Below are positions 16,092 through 24,772 of a DNA stretch of 64,000 nucleotides, piece by piece. A model generated the notes under the pieces. The model had not been told where the DNA came from, searched no databases, and saw nothing but the letters and a program-made list of their open reading frames with translations. The position numbers were made by a program, and so were the translations under genes. The stretch's first letter is position 1, and every line of letters begins with the position of its first letter. Source of the DNA: Aestuariirhabdus sp049985285 (GTDB lineage: Bacteria > Pseudomonadota > Gammaproteobacteria > Pseudomonadales > Aestuariirhabdaceae); contig NZ_JBNIEU010000002.1 in NCBI RefSeq assembly GCF_049985285.1, positions 496,001 through 560,000 of the forward strand. The letters are read 5' to 3'.

Positions 16092-16163
16092 TTGCAGTTT
16101 TCCTGTAGGCTGGTTGGTGTCGGAGTTGGTTTGCGTGTCTGGATCCTATGAGGGTGTGTACCC

Positions 16164-17993
16164 ATGAATGCTGTTATCAGGTCGGTGACCCAGCGCATTA
16201 TCGAGCGCAGTGGTGATACCCGGGGAGCGTATTTGGCTCGCATGGAGCAGGCTCGATCGCAGGCACCCCATCGCGGGGAGTTGTCTTGCGGTAATCTGGC
16301 CCATGGTGTTGCGGCCTGCGAGCAGGGAGATAAGTCGGCGCTCAAGTTAATGAATGGGGCCAATATCGCGATCGTGTCGGCGTACAACGATATGCTGTCG
16401 GCGCACCAGCCTTTGCAGCACTTCCCGGAGTTGATCAAAAAAGCGGTGCAGGGTATGGGGTCGGTGGCGCAGTTTGCCGGTGGTGTGCCGGCCATGTGCG
16501 ACGGGGTGACCCAGGGTCAGCCGGGGATGGAGCTGAGCCTGTTTAGCCGTGACACCATTGCGATGGCGACGGCCGTGGCGCTGTCCCATAACATGTTCGA
16601 CGGTGTCCTGTGCCTGGGGGTGTGCGACAAGATCGTTCCCGGTCTCCTATTGGGTACCCTTAGTTTTGGTCATTTGCCCGCGATCTTCGTGCCGGCAGGA
16701 CCGATGACGACGGGGTTGTCTAATTCGGAGAAGGCGCGGGTGCGCCAGCTTTACGCCGAAGGTAAGGTCGATCGCGCCGCGTTGTTGGAATGCGAGTCCC
16801 AGTCATATCATGGTCCGGGCACCTGCACCTTCTATGGCACCGCCAACAGTAACCAGCTGCTAATGGAGGCGATGGGGCTGCACCTGCCGGGATCTTCGTT
16901 TATTAATCCCGGTACCCCGCTGCGCGATGCCTTGACCTCGGCTGCCGCCGAACAGATCTGTCGAATTACCGAGCAGGGTGAGTACCGCCCGCTAGCCCAG
17001 GTGATCGATGAGAAAGCGATCGTCAACGGTATTGTGGCCTTGCTGGCAACCGGCGGCTCCACCAATCACACCATGCACCTGGTGGCGATTGCCCGCGCGG
17101 CAGGGGTATTGATCAACTGGGATGATTTCTCTGACCTGTCTGCGGCGGTGCCAACATTGACTCGCATCTACCCCAACGGCACGGCAGATATCAATCACTT
17201 CCACGGGGCCGGCGGCATGGCGCTGTTGTTCCGTCATCTGCTAACCCTGGGGTTACTCAATGACGATGTGTTAACCATCACCGGTAAGGGGTTGGAGCAA
17301 TACACCGAAGAGCCTTTCCTGAGTGGTGACAGGGTGGTGTGGCGTGAGGGTCCCACAGCATCGCTGGATGTCGATGTAATCGCCAATATCGAGCAGCCTT
17401 TTGATGCTGACGGTGGACTAAAATTGCTGCAGGGTAATCTGGGCCGGGGGGTTATCAAAACCTCGGCGGTAAAGCCCGAGCACCGCGTGGTTGAAGCGCC
17501 TGCGGTGATTATCCATGACCAGCACGAATTGGAGCCGATGTTTCGGCGCGGCGAGTTGGACCGTGACTTCGTTTTGGTGGTGCGTTTCCAGGGGCCGCGG
17601 GCGAATGGTATGCCCGAGCTGCATAAAATGACCCCCATTCTTGGTGTCCTTCAGGACCGGGGTTTTAAGGTGGCGCTGGTCACCGATGGGCGTATGTCGG
17701 GCGCTTCGGGTAAGGTGCCCGCGGCGATTCATGTGACACCGGAAGCCTGCCGGGGTGAGGGGCTCGCCAGGGTGCAGGAGGGTGATGTGATTCGGCTGGA
17801 TTCGGCTAGCGGGAAGCTCGAGGTGCGCTTAAGCAGCGAGGAGCTTGCCGCTCGCAAGCCGGCTATGGCGGACCTGAGCGCTAACCAGTTTGGGATGGGA
17901 CGCGAGCTGTTCGCCGGTATGCGCCAGCAAGTGAGCGGGGCGGAGCAGGGTGCCAGCGTACTTTTTCAGCCACAGTACTCGCTGCCTGAATAG
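16164..17993 (+). CDS. edd: phosphogluconate dehydratase
   Basis: A 609-residue enzyme of the IlvD/Edd family converting 6-phosphogluconate to KDPG, the first committed step of the Entner-Doudoroff pathway. Typical features: AIVSAYNDMLSAHQP near the N-terminus, cysteines of the Fe-S cluster in MCDGVTQGQPGMELS and LCLGVCDKIVPG, TGGSTNHTMHL, and the C-terminal VTDGRMSGASGKVPAAIHV. Length matches E. coli Edd (603). It is the first gene of edd-glk-eda, with 14 bases to glk, and lies behind a HexR box. Confidence 0.96.
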   Translation: MNAVIRSVTQRIIERSGDTRGAYLARMEQARSQAPHRGELSCGNLAHGVAACEQGDKSALKLMNGANIAIVSAYNDMLSAHQPLQHFPELIKKAVQGMGSVAQFAGGVPAMCDGVTQGQPGMELSLFSRDTIAMATAVALSHNMFDGVLCLGVCDKIVPGLLLGTLSFGHLPAIFVPAGPMTTGLSNSEKARVRQLYAEGKVDRAALLECESQSYHGPGTCTFYGTANSNQLLMEAMGLHLPGSSFINPGTPLRDALTSAAAEQICRITEQGEYRPLAQVIDEKAIVNGIVALLATGGSTNHTMHLVAIARAAGVLINWDDFSDLSAAVPTLTRIYPNGTADINHFHGAGGMALLFRHLLTLGLLNDDVLTITGKGLEQYTEEPFLSGDRVVWREGPTASLDVDVIANIEQPFDADGGLKLLQGNLGRGVIKTSAVKPEHRVVEAPAVIIHDQHELEPMFRRGELDRDFVLVVRFQGPRANGMPELHKMTPILGVLQDRGFKVALVTDGRMSGASGKVPAAIHVTPEACRGEGLARVQEGDVIRLDSASGKLEVRLSSEELAARKPAMADLSANQFGMGRELFAGMRQQVSGAEQGASVLFQPQYSLPE

Positions 17994-18007
17994 GGGCCGG
18001 GAGGAGT

Positions 18008-19024
18008 ATGAGCATTGGTCATAATCAATCTCCGGCGTTAGTCGCTGATATTGGTGGTACTAACGCCCGCTTTGGAGTTCTTTATCCTGGCGAGCGTCGG
18101 CCGTGCCACATACGAAAGCTGTCGGTGAACGACTATGGGAGCATCGACGCGGCGATTCAGGATTATCTGGCGCAGGTCGGTGATGAGGTCGTTCCCGCTG
18201 AGGCGTGCCTGGCCATTGCCAGCCCTGTTCATCAGGATCGCGTGGCCGTGACCAATAGCCCCTGGTCGTTTTCCAAAGAGCGGCTACAGCGCTCCCTGGG
18301 GTTGCAGCGTCTGGTGGTAATTAATGACTATGCAGCCCAGGCCTATGGAATCCCCAGTCTGGAAATGGACGCGCTGTTTCAGATCGGTGGTGGTGAGGGG
18401 GTAGCCCGGCAGCCGTTGGCGGTGCTGGGGCCGGGCACCGGTTTTGGGGTTGGCGCTCTGGTGCGCCCAGACCCTGATGCGGTGGTGGTTGTGAGCGAAG
18501 GGGGGCATGTAGACTTTGCTCCTGCCAATGAGCTGGAGATCGAGGTTTTGCGCTATCTCTGGCGGCAGCATGAACATGTTTCGGTAGAGCGCCTGTTATC
18601 GGGAGCGGGACTCACCAACCTGCATCAGGCGATCGCATCGGTGCGCGGCTTGCAGGCTGAGGTGTTGGTGCCCGAGCAAATAAGCAGCCAGGCGCTGGAG
18701 CATAACGATCCCCTTTGCCTGGAGGTGTTGGGCTGTTTTTGCGCCGTTCTCGGTGCCGTAGCGGGCAACGCGGCGCTGATGCTGGGGGCCCGGGGCGGGA
18801 TCTTTATTACCTCTGGTATTATCCCCCCTATGGCGAAGTTCCTTGCCGATAGTGACTTTAGGCGGCGCTTCGAAGCCAAGGGTCGGTTTAGGGACTACGT
18901 TGCGGCTATTCCTACCTACGTGGTGGTTGCGGAGCAGGCCGGTCTGATCGGAGCGGCCACCCTGTTGCGAACATCTGACAACTTACGGGGCTGTGATGGC
19001 CCAGAGGGACGTTATGGGCACTAA
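18008..19024 (+). CDS. glk: glucokinase
   Basis: A 338-residue member of the bacterial Glk (non-ROK) family, which phosphorylates glucose with ATP. The phosphate-binding N-terminus is LVADIGGTNARFGV; the sugar-binding segment includes VTNSPWSFS, VVINDYAAQAYGIP, VLGPGTGFGVGAL and SEGGHVDFAP; a C-terminal GGIFITSGIIP loop follows. Its end overlaps the start of eda by 11 bases. Its place between edd and eda feeds intracellular glucose into the Entner-Doudoroff route. Confidence 0.95.
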   Translation: MSIGHNQSPALVADIGGTNARFGVLYPGERRPCHIRKLSVNDYGSIDAAIQDYLAQVGDEVVPAEACLAIASPVHQDRVAVTNSPWSFSKERLQRSLGLQRLVVINDYAAQAYGIPSLEMDALFQIGGGEGVARQPLAVLGPGTGFGVGALVRPDPDAVVVVSEGGHVDFAPANELEIEVLRYLWRQHEHVSVERLLSGAGLTNLHQAIASVRGLQAEVLVPEQISSQALEHNDPLCLEVLGCFCAVLGAVAGNAALMLGARGGIFITSGIIPPMAKFLADSDFRRRFEAKGRFRDYVAAIPTYVVVAEQAGLIGAATLLRTSDNLRGCDGPEGRYGH

Positions 19025-19652
19025 TGTTGAAACGGTTCTGAATACCTCGCCGGTTATGGCGGTGCTGGTGATCGAGCGGGTCGAGGACGCCGTTCCCCTG
19101 GCCAAGGCCCTGCTTGCCGGGGGGTTGACGGTGCTTGAGGTGACACTGCGAACCGACGCCGCGCTGGATGCCATTCGCGCCATCGCCGCTGGGGTGAAGG
19201 GTGTTGTCGTAGGTGCCGGCACCGTGACGGAGCCGCATCAGCTACAGGCGGTGCAAGCGGCGGGTGGCCTGTTTGCGATTAGCCCTGGTGCTACGCCAGC
19301 CCTGCTTAAGGCCGGTGTTGAGTCGGAATTGCCGTACCTGCCGGCTATCAGTACCGTGTCGGAGCTGATGGTGGCGATGGAGTTTGGGTATCGTGGCTTT
19401 AAGTTTTATCCTGCCGAAAGCAGTGGTGGGACAGCGGCGCTCAAGTCCATCGCGGGGCCATTTCCCGATGTGAGATTTTGCCCCACCGGGGGTGTCGGTC
19501 CCGACAACTACCTGAGCTATCTGGCGCTACCCAACGTCAGCTGTGTGGGGGGCTCCTGGGTGGCACCGCCCGGCCTGCTTCGTGATCAGGATTGGGCTGC
19601 CATTACGGCCCTTGCGGCAGCGGCGGTCGCAGGGGCTGCGACGGTTCGCTAG
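19014..19652 (+). CDS. eda: KHG/KDPG aldolase
   Basis: About 212 residues. It cleaves KDPG to pyruvate and glyceraldehyde-3-phosphate. Class I aldolase features are visible: the Glu in VLEVTLRTDAALDAI, VVGAGTVTEPHQL, FAISPGATPALL, and the Schiff-base Lys in GFKFYPAESSGG, followed by FCPTGGVGPDNYLSYL. The ATG at 19014 is chosen for its AGAGGG ribosome site five bases upstream and its overlap with the glk stop. GTG 18993 or ATG 18996 would add up to 7 residues and cannot be excluded. Confidence 0.94.
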   Translation: MGTNVETVLNTSPVMAVLVIERVEDAVPLAKALLAGGLTVLEVTLRTDAALDAIRAIAAGVKGVVVGAGTVTEPHQLQAVQAAGGLFAISPGATPALLKAGVESELPYLPAISTVSELMVAMEFGYRGFKFYPAESSGGTAALKSIAGPFPDVRFCPTGGVGPDNYLSYLALPNVSCVGGSWVAPPGLLRDQDWAAITALAAAAVAGAATVR

Positions 19653-19749
19653 TCCCGGCGGACACTGCCGCAGGAGGGGGGGCTGGCTTATTGCGCCCGC
19701 TTCGTTACCCTGTAGGAAGCAGTGCAATAGAGCAGTATGAAGGAGCGCG

Positions 19750-20466
19750 ATGATGGATTCATTCTCAATACCTGAGGGGGTGGTGGCGTTTGACAGCCGT
19801 GCCGACCTGGATGGCCAGCTCAGTCGTGAGATTGCCGGGCGCCTGCGCTTAGCTCTCGAACGGCGGGCCCTGGCCTCGCTGGTTGTTTCTGGCGGGCGCA
19901 CCCCTGTGGGTCTGTTTGAGGCTTTGTCGCAAGAGCCCCTCGATTGGTCCCGGGTCATAGTGACGCTGGCCGATGAGCGTTGGGTGGACAATGATGCGTC
20001 AGAGAGTAATGAGCGTCTTGTGCGCACCCATCTGTTGCAAAACCGGGCACAGGATGCCCGCTTGGTAGCGCTGAAAACCCCTGCTTTAAACGCCGATGCG
20101 GGGGAGGTTGAGTGTCGCCAGCGGCTGCTTGGGTTGCCCGAAACCCTTGATGTGGTGGTCCTGGGAATGGGGGAGGATGGCCATACCGCCTCCCTCTTTC
20201 CGAGTGCTGAGGGGCTGGGAAGGGCGTTGGACCTGAGCTCGGGGGTCGACTGCTTGGCGCTGTCGCCATCAACCGCGCCTAAGCCTCGAATGACACTGAC
20301 ACTACCCCGCTTGCTACGCTCCGAACAGGTTTATCTGCACCTGTGCGGTGAATCCAAGTTGCCGGTGTTGGCGCAAGCGCTGAAGCCGGGCCCGGTTGAA
20401 TTGATGCCTGTAAGAGCCCTGTTGCGCCAAAGTCAGGTTCCGCTAGCGATCTACTGGGCACCCTGA
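19750..20466 (+). CDS. pgl: 6-phosphogluconolactonase
   Basis: A 238-residue DevB-type lactonase hydrolysing 6-phosphogluconolactone to 6-phosphogluconate, the substrate of Edd. Family motifs are VVSGGRTPVGLFEAL, VTLADERWVDNDASESNE, VVLGMGEDGHTASLFP and RMTLTLPRLL. An AAGGAG ribosome site lies just before the ATG. It sits 97 bases after eda on the same strand. The usual partner zwf is not adjacent, so the first oxidation step must be encoded elsewhere. Confidence 0.93.
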   Translation: MMDSFSIPEGVVAFDSRADLDGQLSREIAGRLRLALERRALASLVVSGGRTPVGLFEALSQEPLDWSRVIVTLADERWVDNDASESNERLVRTHLLQNRAQDARLVALKTPALNADAGEVECRQRLLGLPETLDVVVLGMGEDGHTASLFPSAEGLGRALDLSSGVDCLALSPSTAPKPRMTLTLPRLLRSEQVYLHLCGESKLPVLAQALKPGPVELMPVRALLRQSQVPLAIYWAP

Positions 20467-20745
20467 GTCGGGGGGCGCCTCTCTTCTATCCATTGCATTT
20501 ATTATCCGAAACAGCCCTCTGGCTTTGAGGTGCCTAGCAAAGCGGTGGCGATTCACTCAATATTTTCACACCAATCTTCTGGTTTTGTCGATCTATGCGG
20601 TATTTATTACGTAAGTAATATTACCTCTATCCTCGGTTTTGATCGCTTTAGGGTGCCTGTTTGGTGCGAGATGGATACTGCGGTAAGGGTATTTGGCTCG
20701 TGTTAGCAGGGGGCAGCCGATAGTTGGGTGATGTACCAACTAATA

Positions 20746-20760
20746 GGTAGTCAAATTACA
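20746..20760 (+). promoter_or_regulatory. HexR-like operator upstream of hexR
   Basis: GGTAGTCAAATTACA matches the HexR consensus TGTARTNAAATTACA at 14 of 15 positions and lies about 108 bases before the hexR start. It implies autoregulation. The surrounding gap (20467-20867) is AT-rich and also holds an imperfect palindrome around TTACGTAAGTAA; no gene is seen in it. Confidence 0.7.
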
Positions 20761-20867
20761 TCTTTGATATAGTTTGGTTATCGAATGCCGTGGAACTCGA
20801 TTCGTTTACATCCCGTGTTGCCATCAGATTTCTGCATAAAGCGGAACAGTAGAGAGGTTTTGGAGTG

Positions 20868-21734
20868 ATGACGCAGACCAATATGCTAACCATGATTGGC
20901 GAGGCGCTGGATGGGCTGAACCGTTCCGAGCGAAAGGTGGCGGAAGTGATTCTCGCCGACCCCCAGACCGCAACGCGATCATCTATTGCGGTGCTGGCCA
21001 AGGCGGCGCAGGTGAGTGAACCGACGGTGAACCGCTTTTGTAAGCGGTTTAATGTCAAAGGGTTTCCTGACTTTAAGTTAACCCTTGCCCAGTCTTTAGC
21101 GGGTGGCGTGCCCTATGTGAATCGTCATGTAGAGCCGGATGATAGCGCCGAAAACTACACCCCCAAGATCATTGATGCGACCATCGCCGCGCTGGTTTAC
21201 GCCAAGGAGAAACTAAATCCGGCGGTGGTAAACCTGGCGGTGGACCAGCTGATTCAGGCCAAGCAGATCTTTTTTTACGGGCTGGGGGCGTCGGGCCCGG
21301 TGGCCCAGGACGCGCAGCATAAATTTTTTCGTTTCAATATTCCGGTCAATGCCTACGACGACGTGCTGATGCAACGAATGGTGGCCTCCTCCTGCGGCAC
21401 CGGGGATGTGATTGTGACGATCTCCTATACCGGTAGAACCCGGGAAACCATCGAGGTTGCTGAACTGGCTCGTGCCTCGGGTGCCACGGTGATCGGTATT
21501 ACGGCGCCCGATTCGCCATTGGCCGCGTGCTGCTCGGTGGTGTTGGGGGTCGATGCCCCGGAAGATACCGATGTGTATATGCCCATGACGTCGCGTACGG
21601 TTCATCTGTCGATCATCGATGTGTTGGCAACCGGGGTGACCTTGCGCCGCGGCCCCGACTTTCTTGGCCACCTCAAGAAGATCAAGGATAGCCTCAAAGC
21701 GACCCGTCACGAGCGTCAAGGCAGCGACACTTAG
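20868..21734 (+). CDS. hexR: HexR, RpiR-family transcriptional regulator of carbon metabolism
   Basis: About 288 residues. The N-terminal RpiR helix-turn-helix (LNRSERKVAEVILADP, then VSEPTVNRFCKRFNVKGFPD) precedes a SIS sugar-phosphate domain (FFYGLGASGPVAQDAQHKFF, VTISYTGRTRETIE, VDAPEDTDVYMPM). The closing segment IDVLATGVTLRRG is very close to what I recall of E. coli HexR. HexR binds KDPG and represses Entner-Doudoroff and related genes. Translation may start at GTG 20865 or ATG 20868. Two HexR-like boxes in this window support a local regulon. Confidence 0.93.
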   Translation: MTQTNMLTMIGEALDGLNRSERKVAEVILADPQTATRSSIAVLAKAAQVSEPTVNRFCKRFNVKGFPDFKLTLAQSLAGGVPYVNRHVEPDDSAENYTPKIIDATIAALVYAKEKLNPAVVNLAVDQLIQAKQIFFYGLGASGPVAQDAQHKFFRFNIPVNAYDDVLMQRMVASSCGTGDVIVTISYTGRTRETIEVAELARASGATVIGITAPDSPLAACCSVVLGVDAPEDTDVYMPMTSRTVHLSIIDVLATGVTLRRGPDFLGHLKKIKDSLKATRHERQGSDT

Positions 21735-21844
21735 TCGATGGAGGGCGTTTAACGGCCTCGGGGCTCCTCTGGAGGTACATTAGTGTACGCAGCGGGAGCG
21801 CGTCGCTCGTCTACCTTGATCGGGCTGGGGCGGTTCGGGCTACT

Positions 21845-24583
21845 TTAGCGTGAAAACAGTTTGTCGCTGGTCTGGCGGTCGAGCACCGGCAGCTGCTGCA
21901 TCAGCTGATCGAAGGTCAGGGGCTTGCTGTAGAAGTAGCCCTGGGCGTAGCTGCACTGCTGTTGGCGCAGGAAGTCCTGTTGTTCGGCGGTTTCAACACC
22001 CTCAGCCACTACGCGCAGGTTGAGGCGGTGGGCCATGGCAATGACCGCAGCGGTGATCTCCATGTCGCCACTGTTGTGGGGGATATCCTGCACGAAGGAG
22101 CGGTCGACCTTGATGAGGTCGATGGGGAACTGTCGCAGGTAGGCGAGGGAGGAGTATCCGGTGCCGAAATCATCAATCGACAGGGTGACACCGATGCGCT
22201 TGAGTTGGTTCATCTGCTCGATCGCCTGATCGACTTTGTCCATCAGCATACTTTCGGTAATTTCGAACTCAAGCTGAGCCGGGTCGATGCCCGATTCACA
22301 GATCGCCATCTCTATGGTTTCGATCAAGCTGGGCTCGCGGAACTGGCGCGCGGAGAGGTTGACGGCGAGCGTCAAGTGGCCGTATCCCGCTTCAGTCAGT
22401 TGTAAGATATAGTCACAACAACAACGAATGATCCAGTTGCCGATATCGATAATTTGGCCGGTGTCCTCGGCAATAGGGATAAAGTGATCCGGCGGGATCA
22501 TGCCCCGCTGAGGATGCTTCCAACGCAACAGCGCTTCCATTCCGCAGATGGTGCCATCGGCAAGATCTACCTTGGGTTGCAGGTTTAGGGATAGCTCTTT
22601 GTTATCCATTGCGTTGCGCAGTTCATTCTCGAGGAAAAGCCGCAACTGCGCCTCCTCGTTCATATTTTCTGTGAAGAACTGGAGGTTGTTTTTGCCCTGG
22701 GACTTTGCCTTGTACATGGCGAGGTCGGCATGGCGCATGATGCTGTTGACATCGGTTCCATCGTCGGGTGCCAGGGTGATGCCAAGGCTCGCCGAAACCA
22801 TGATCTGGTGATCGTCAATATAAAAAGGCTTGCTGAGAATGGTCAGTACATTCTGTGCAACGGTACCGGCATCCATCGGCTTTTCGACGTTGTGTAGCAG
22901 TATGGTGAACTCGTCCCCACCGATGCGGGCGACGCCGTCACTGGTGCGTACACAGGCTTTTATGCGGGTAGCGACCTGGGTCAGCAGCTGGTCGCCGGCG
23001 CGGTGCCCGAGACTGTCATTGATGCGTTTAAAATTGTCGATATCCAGAAACAGGAGCGCGATCTGTGTGGCGCTGCGCTGGCAGTTGAGTAGTGCTTGTT
23101 GCAGCTTTTCCTGAAACAGTTGGCGATTTTCCAGCCCGGTCAGGGGGTCGCTGAACGCCAGTTTTTCAATATGATCCTGGGCGTTTTTCTGATCCGTGGT
23201 GTCGAGATAAACCCCCATGTACTGGCACAGCTGCTGCCGCTCATCGAGTATGGGGGTGACGGTCATGTGTGCCCAGTAGAGGCTGTTCTGTTTGCTGCGA
23301 GCGCGTACTTCACCTTGCCACTGCGACTGCTGTTCGATCAGGGTTTGCTGAAGTTCGGTGCCCACACTTTGTTGCACCAGTTGCAGGCGTTCGAGCAGGG
23401 GGTGGCCGATCAGTTCGTCAGACTGAAACCCGGTGATGTTGGAGAATGCATGGTTAACATAGGTAAACTCACCTTTGCGGTTTAGCATCATCACGCCGCT
23501 GTTGCTCTGTTCTACAGCGTTGCGGAAGGCTCTTAGTTCGTCCAGCAGCCCCTGCTTTTCCTGATTCATGATCTGCAGCTCAAGAAAATCTGCGATGGAG
23601 GCGAGGAAAAAACGCTCGTCGCTGTGCCAGGTGCGCTCTCGGTTATCGCTGTCGGCGATCATTACCCCGCATATACTTTGGCTGGAGCCGGTCAGCGGTG
23701 CGAAAATTACTCGACTGTCGATCGCCGAGGGCAGGGTGTCCTGTAGTTCGGCGACGACTTCGCGGTGATCGCCTTGATGCAACACAATAATGCGTTGCTG
23801 GCGCAGGAGTTCGAGCAGCTGCGGATGGCTATGATCGCGAATCGTGTTGGGGGTGGCGAAACGTTCGGTGGCTATTTCGTACAGCAGGCTGTGGACGGCA
23901 GAGTTCTCGTCAAACATCCAGATACCGATGCGGTCGGCGCGCAAAATACGACAACACAGATGGCACACCTCCTGCAAAAGCTGCTCAAAATCGTAACGTT
24001 TACTGGACGCCATATCGACCAGTCGGCTGAGGGTCTGCTGTTGGCTCTGTATACGTTGCAGTTCGGTCGCGCGCGCATCCTTGAGTTCTATATGGGTCAG
24101 CAGTGACTCTTTTAGTTCCTGATTAGCGAGCGCCAGTTTGGAGGTGCCCAGCTTTAATTCCTGCTGTAGTTGGACGTTCTGGGTGCGCAGTTGTTCTTCG
24201 CTTGCGACCCGGTCACTGATGTCCAGCCAGAAGCCTTCAATTAGCTGGGACTGGTTTGGACAACGCTGACCCCGATCCTGAATCCAGCGGATGGATCCGT
24301 CTTTATGGCGAATGGAGTACTCGATGCAGTAATAGCCCTGCTCTTTGAGCAGGAGCTCCATCTGCTGCTGCAACTCCTGTTGGCGCAGCAACGGGATGAC
24401 CGAGAGCAGCTGGGCGCTGTCGTCGGCACCGTGGGGTTCGTAGCCGCACAGGCTTGGAAGGGCGTTGTTTAGCCATTCGGGCTGCCAGGGAGGGGTAATA
24501 TTGCGACGATACGCGACCCCGGGCAGCAGGTTGAGCCCGCTTGCACTGATGCCTTGTGTTGCGCTATCGCGGTGGACCGTCAT
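21845..24583 (-). CDS. PAS-GAF-PAS-GGDEF-EAL cyclic di-GMP turnover protein
   Basis: A 912-residue cytoplasmic protein without membrane segments. In order: a PAS_3-type domain (about 40-130, with YSIRHKDGSIRWIQDRG), a coiled coil, GAF (about 190-340), a second PAS (about 345-465, GEFTYVNHAFSNITGF), GGDEF (about 470-635, ARIGGDEFTILL) and EAL (about 650-900). The EAL motif is intact (GMEALLRWKHPQRG), with downstream ESMLMD and IDDFGTGYSSLAYL, so both synthase and phosphodiesterase active sites look complete. The dominant activity cannot be predicted. It is convergent with hexR and transcribed alone. Confidence 0.9.
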   Translation of the reverse strand: MTVHRDSATQGISASGLNLLPGVAYRRNITPPWQPEWLNNALPSLCGYEPHGADDSAQLLSVIPLLRQQELQQQMELLLKEQGYYCIEYSIRHKDGSIRWIQDRGQRCPNQSQLIEGFWLDISDRVASEEQLRTQNVQLQQELKLGTSKLALANQELKESLLTHIELKDARATELQRIQSQQQTLSRLVDMASSKRYDFEQLLQEVCHLCCRILRADRIGIWMFDENSAVHSLLYEIATERFATPNTIRDHSHPQLLELLRQQRIIVLHQGDHREVVAELQDTLPSAIDSRVIFAPLTGSSQSICGVMIADSDNRERTWHSDERFFLASIADFLELQIMNQEKQGLLDELRAFRNAVEQSNSGVMMLNRKGEFTYVNHAFSNITGFQSDELIGHPLLERLQLVQQSVGTELQQTLIEQQSQWQGEVRARSKQNSLYWAHMTVTPILDERQQLCQYMGVYLDTTDQKNAQDHIEKLAFSDPLTGLENRQLFQEKLQQALLNCQRSATQIALLFLDIDNFKRINDSLGHRAGDQLLTQVATRIKACVRTSDGVARIGGDEFTILLHNVEKPMDAGTVAQNVLTILSKPFYIDDHQIMVSASLGITLAPDDGTDVNSIMRHADLAMYKAKSQGKNNLQFFTENMNEEAQLRLFLENELRNAMDNKELSLNLQPKVDLADGTICGMEALLRWKHPQRGMIPPDHFIPIAEDTGQIIDIGNWIIRCCCDYILQLTEAGYGHLTLAVNLSARQFREPSLIETIEMAICESGIDPAQLEFEITESMLMDKVDQAIEQMNQLKRIGVTLSIDDFGTGYSSLAYLRQFPIDLIKVDRSFVQDIPHNSGDMEITAAVIAMAHRLNLRVVAEGVETAEQQDFLRQQQCSYAQGYFYSKPLTFDQLMQQLPVLDRQTSDKLFSR

Positions 24584-24708
24584 TCCCTGTGGCTACTCCG
24601 AATTGTCGTAGGACACGGCATCCTGCTGTGTCTGATACATTAGTTTATATCAGTTTAGTCTGTTCATATCGGCTTACTATACTAATGCATCATATAGCTT
24701 TTAGTAAC

Positions 24709-24740
24709 TAAAAAAAAACCCAGCCTTTTAGCTGGGTATA
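24709..24740 (-). terminator. rho-independent terminator of acs
   Basis: On the minus strand CCCAGC-TAAAAG-GCTGGG followed by nine T residues, 30-60 bases after the acs stop codon. Confidence 0.88.
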
Positions 24741-24772
24741 AGTCGTGCTATCACTTAGGAGTGTATTGTTAT

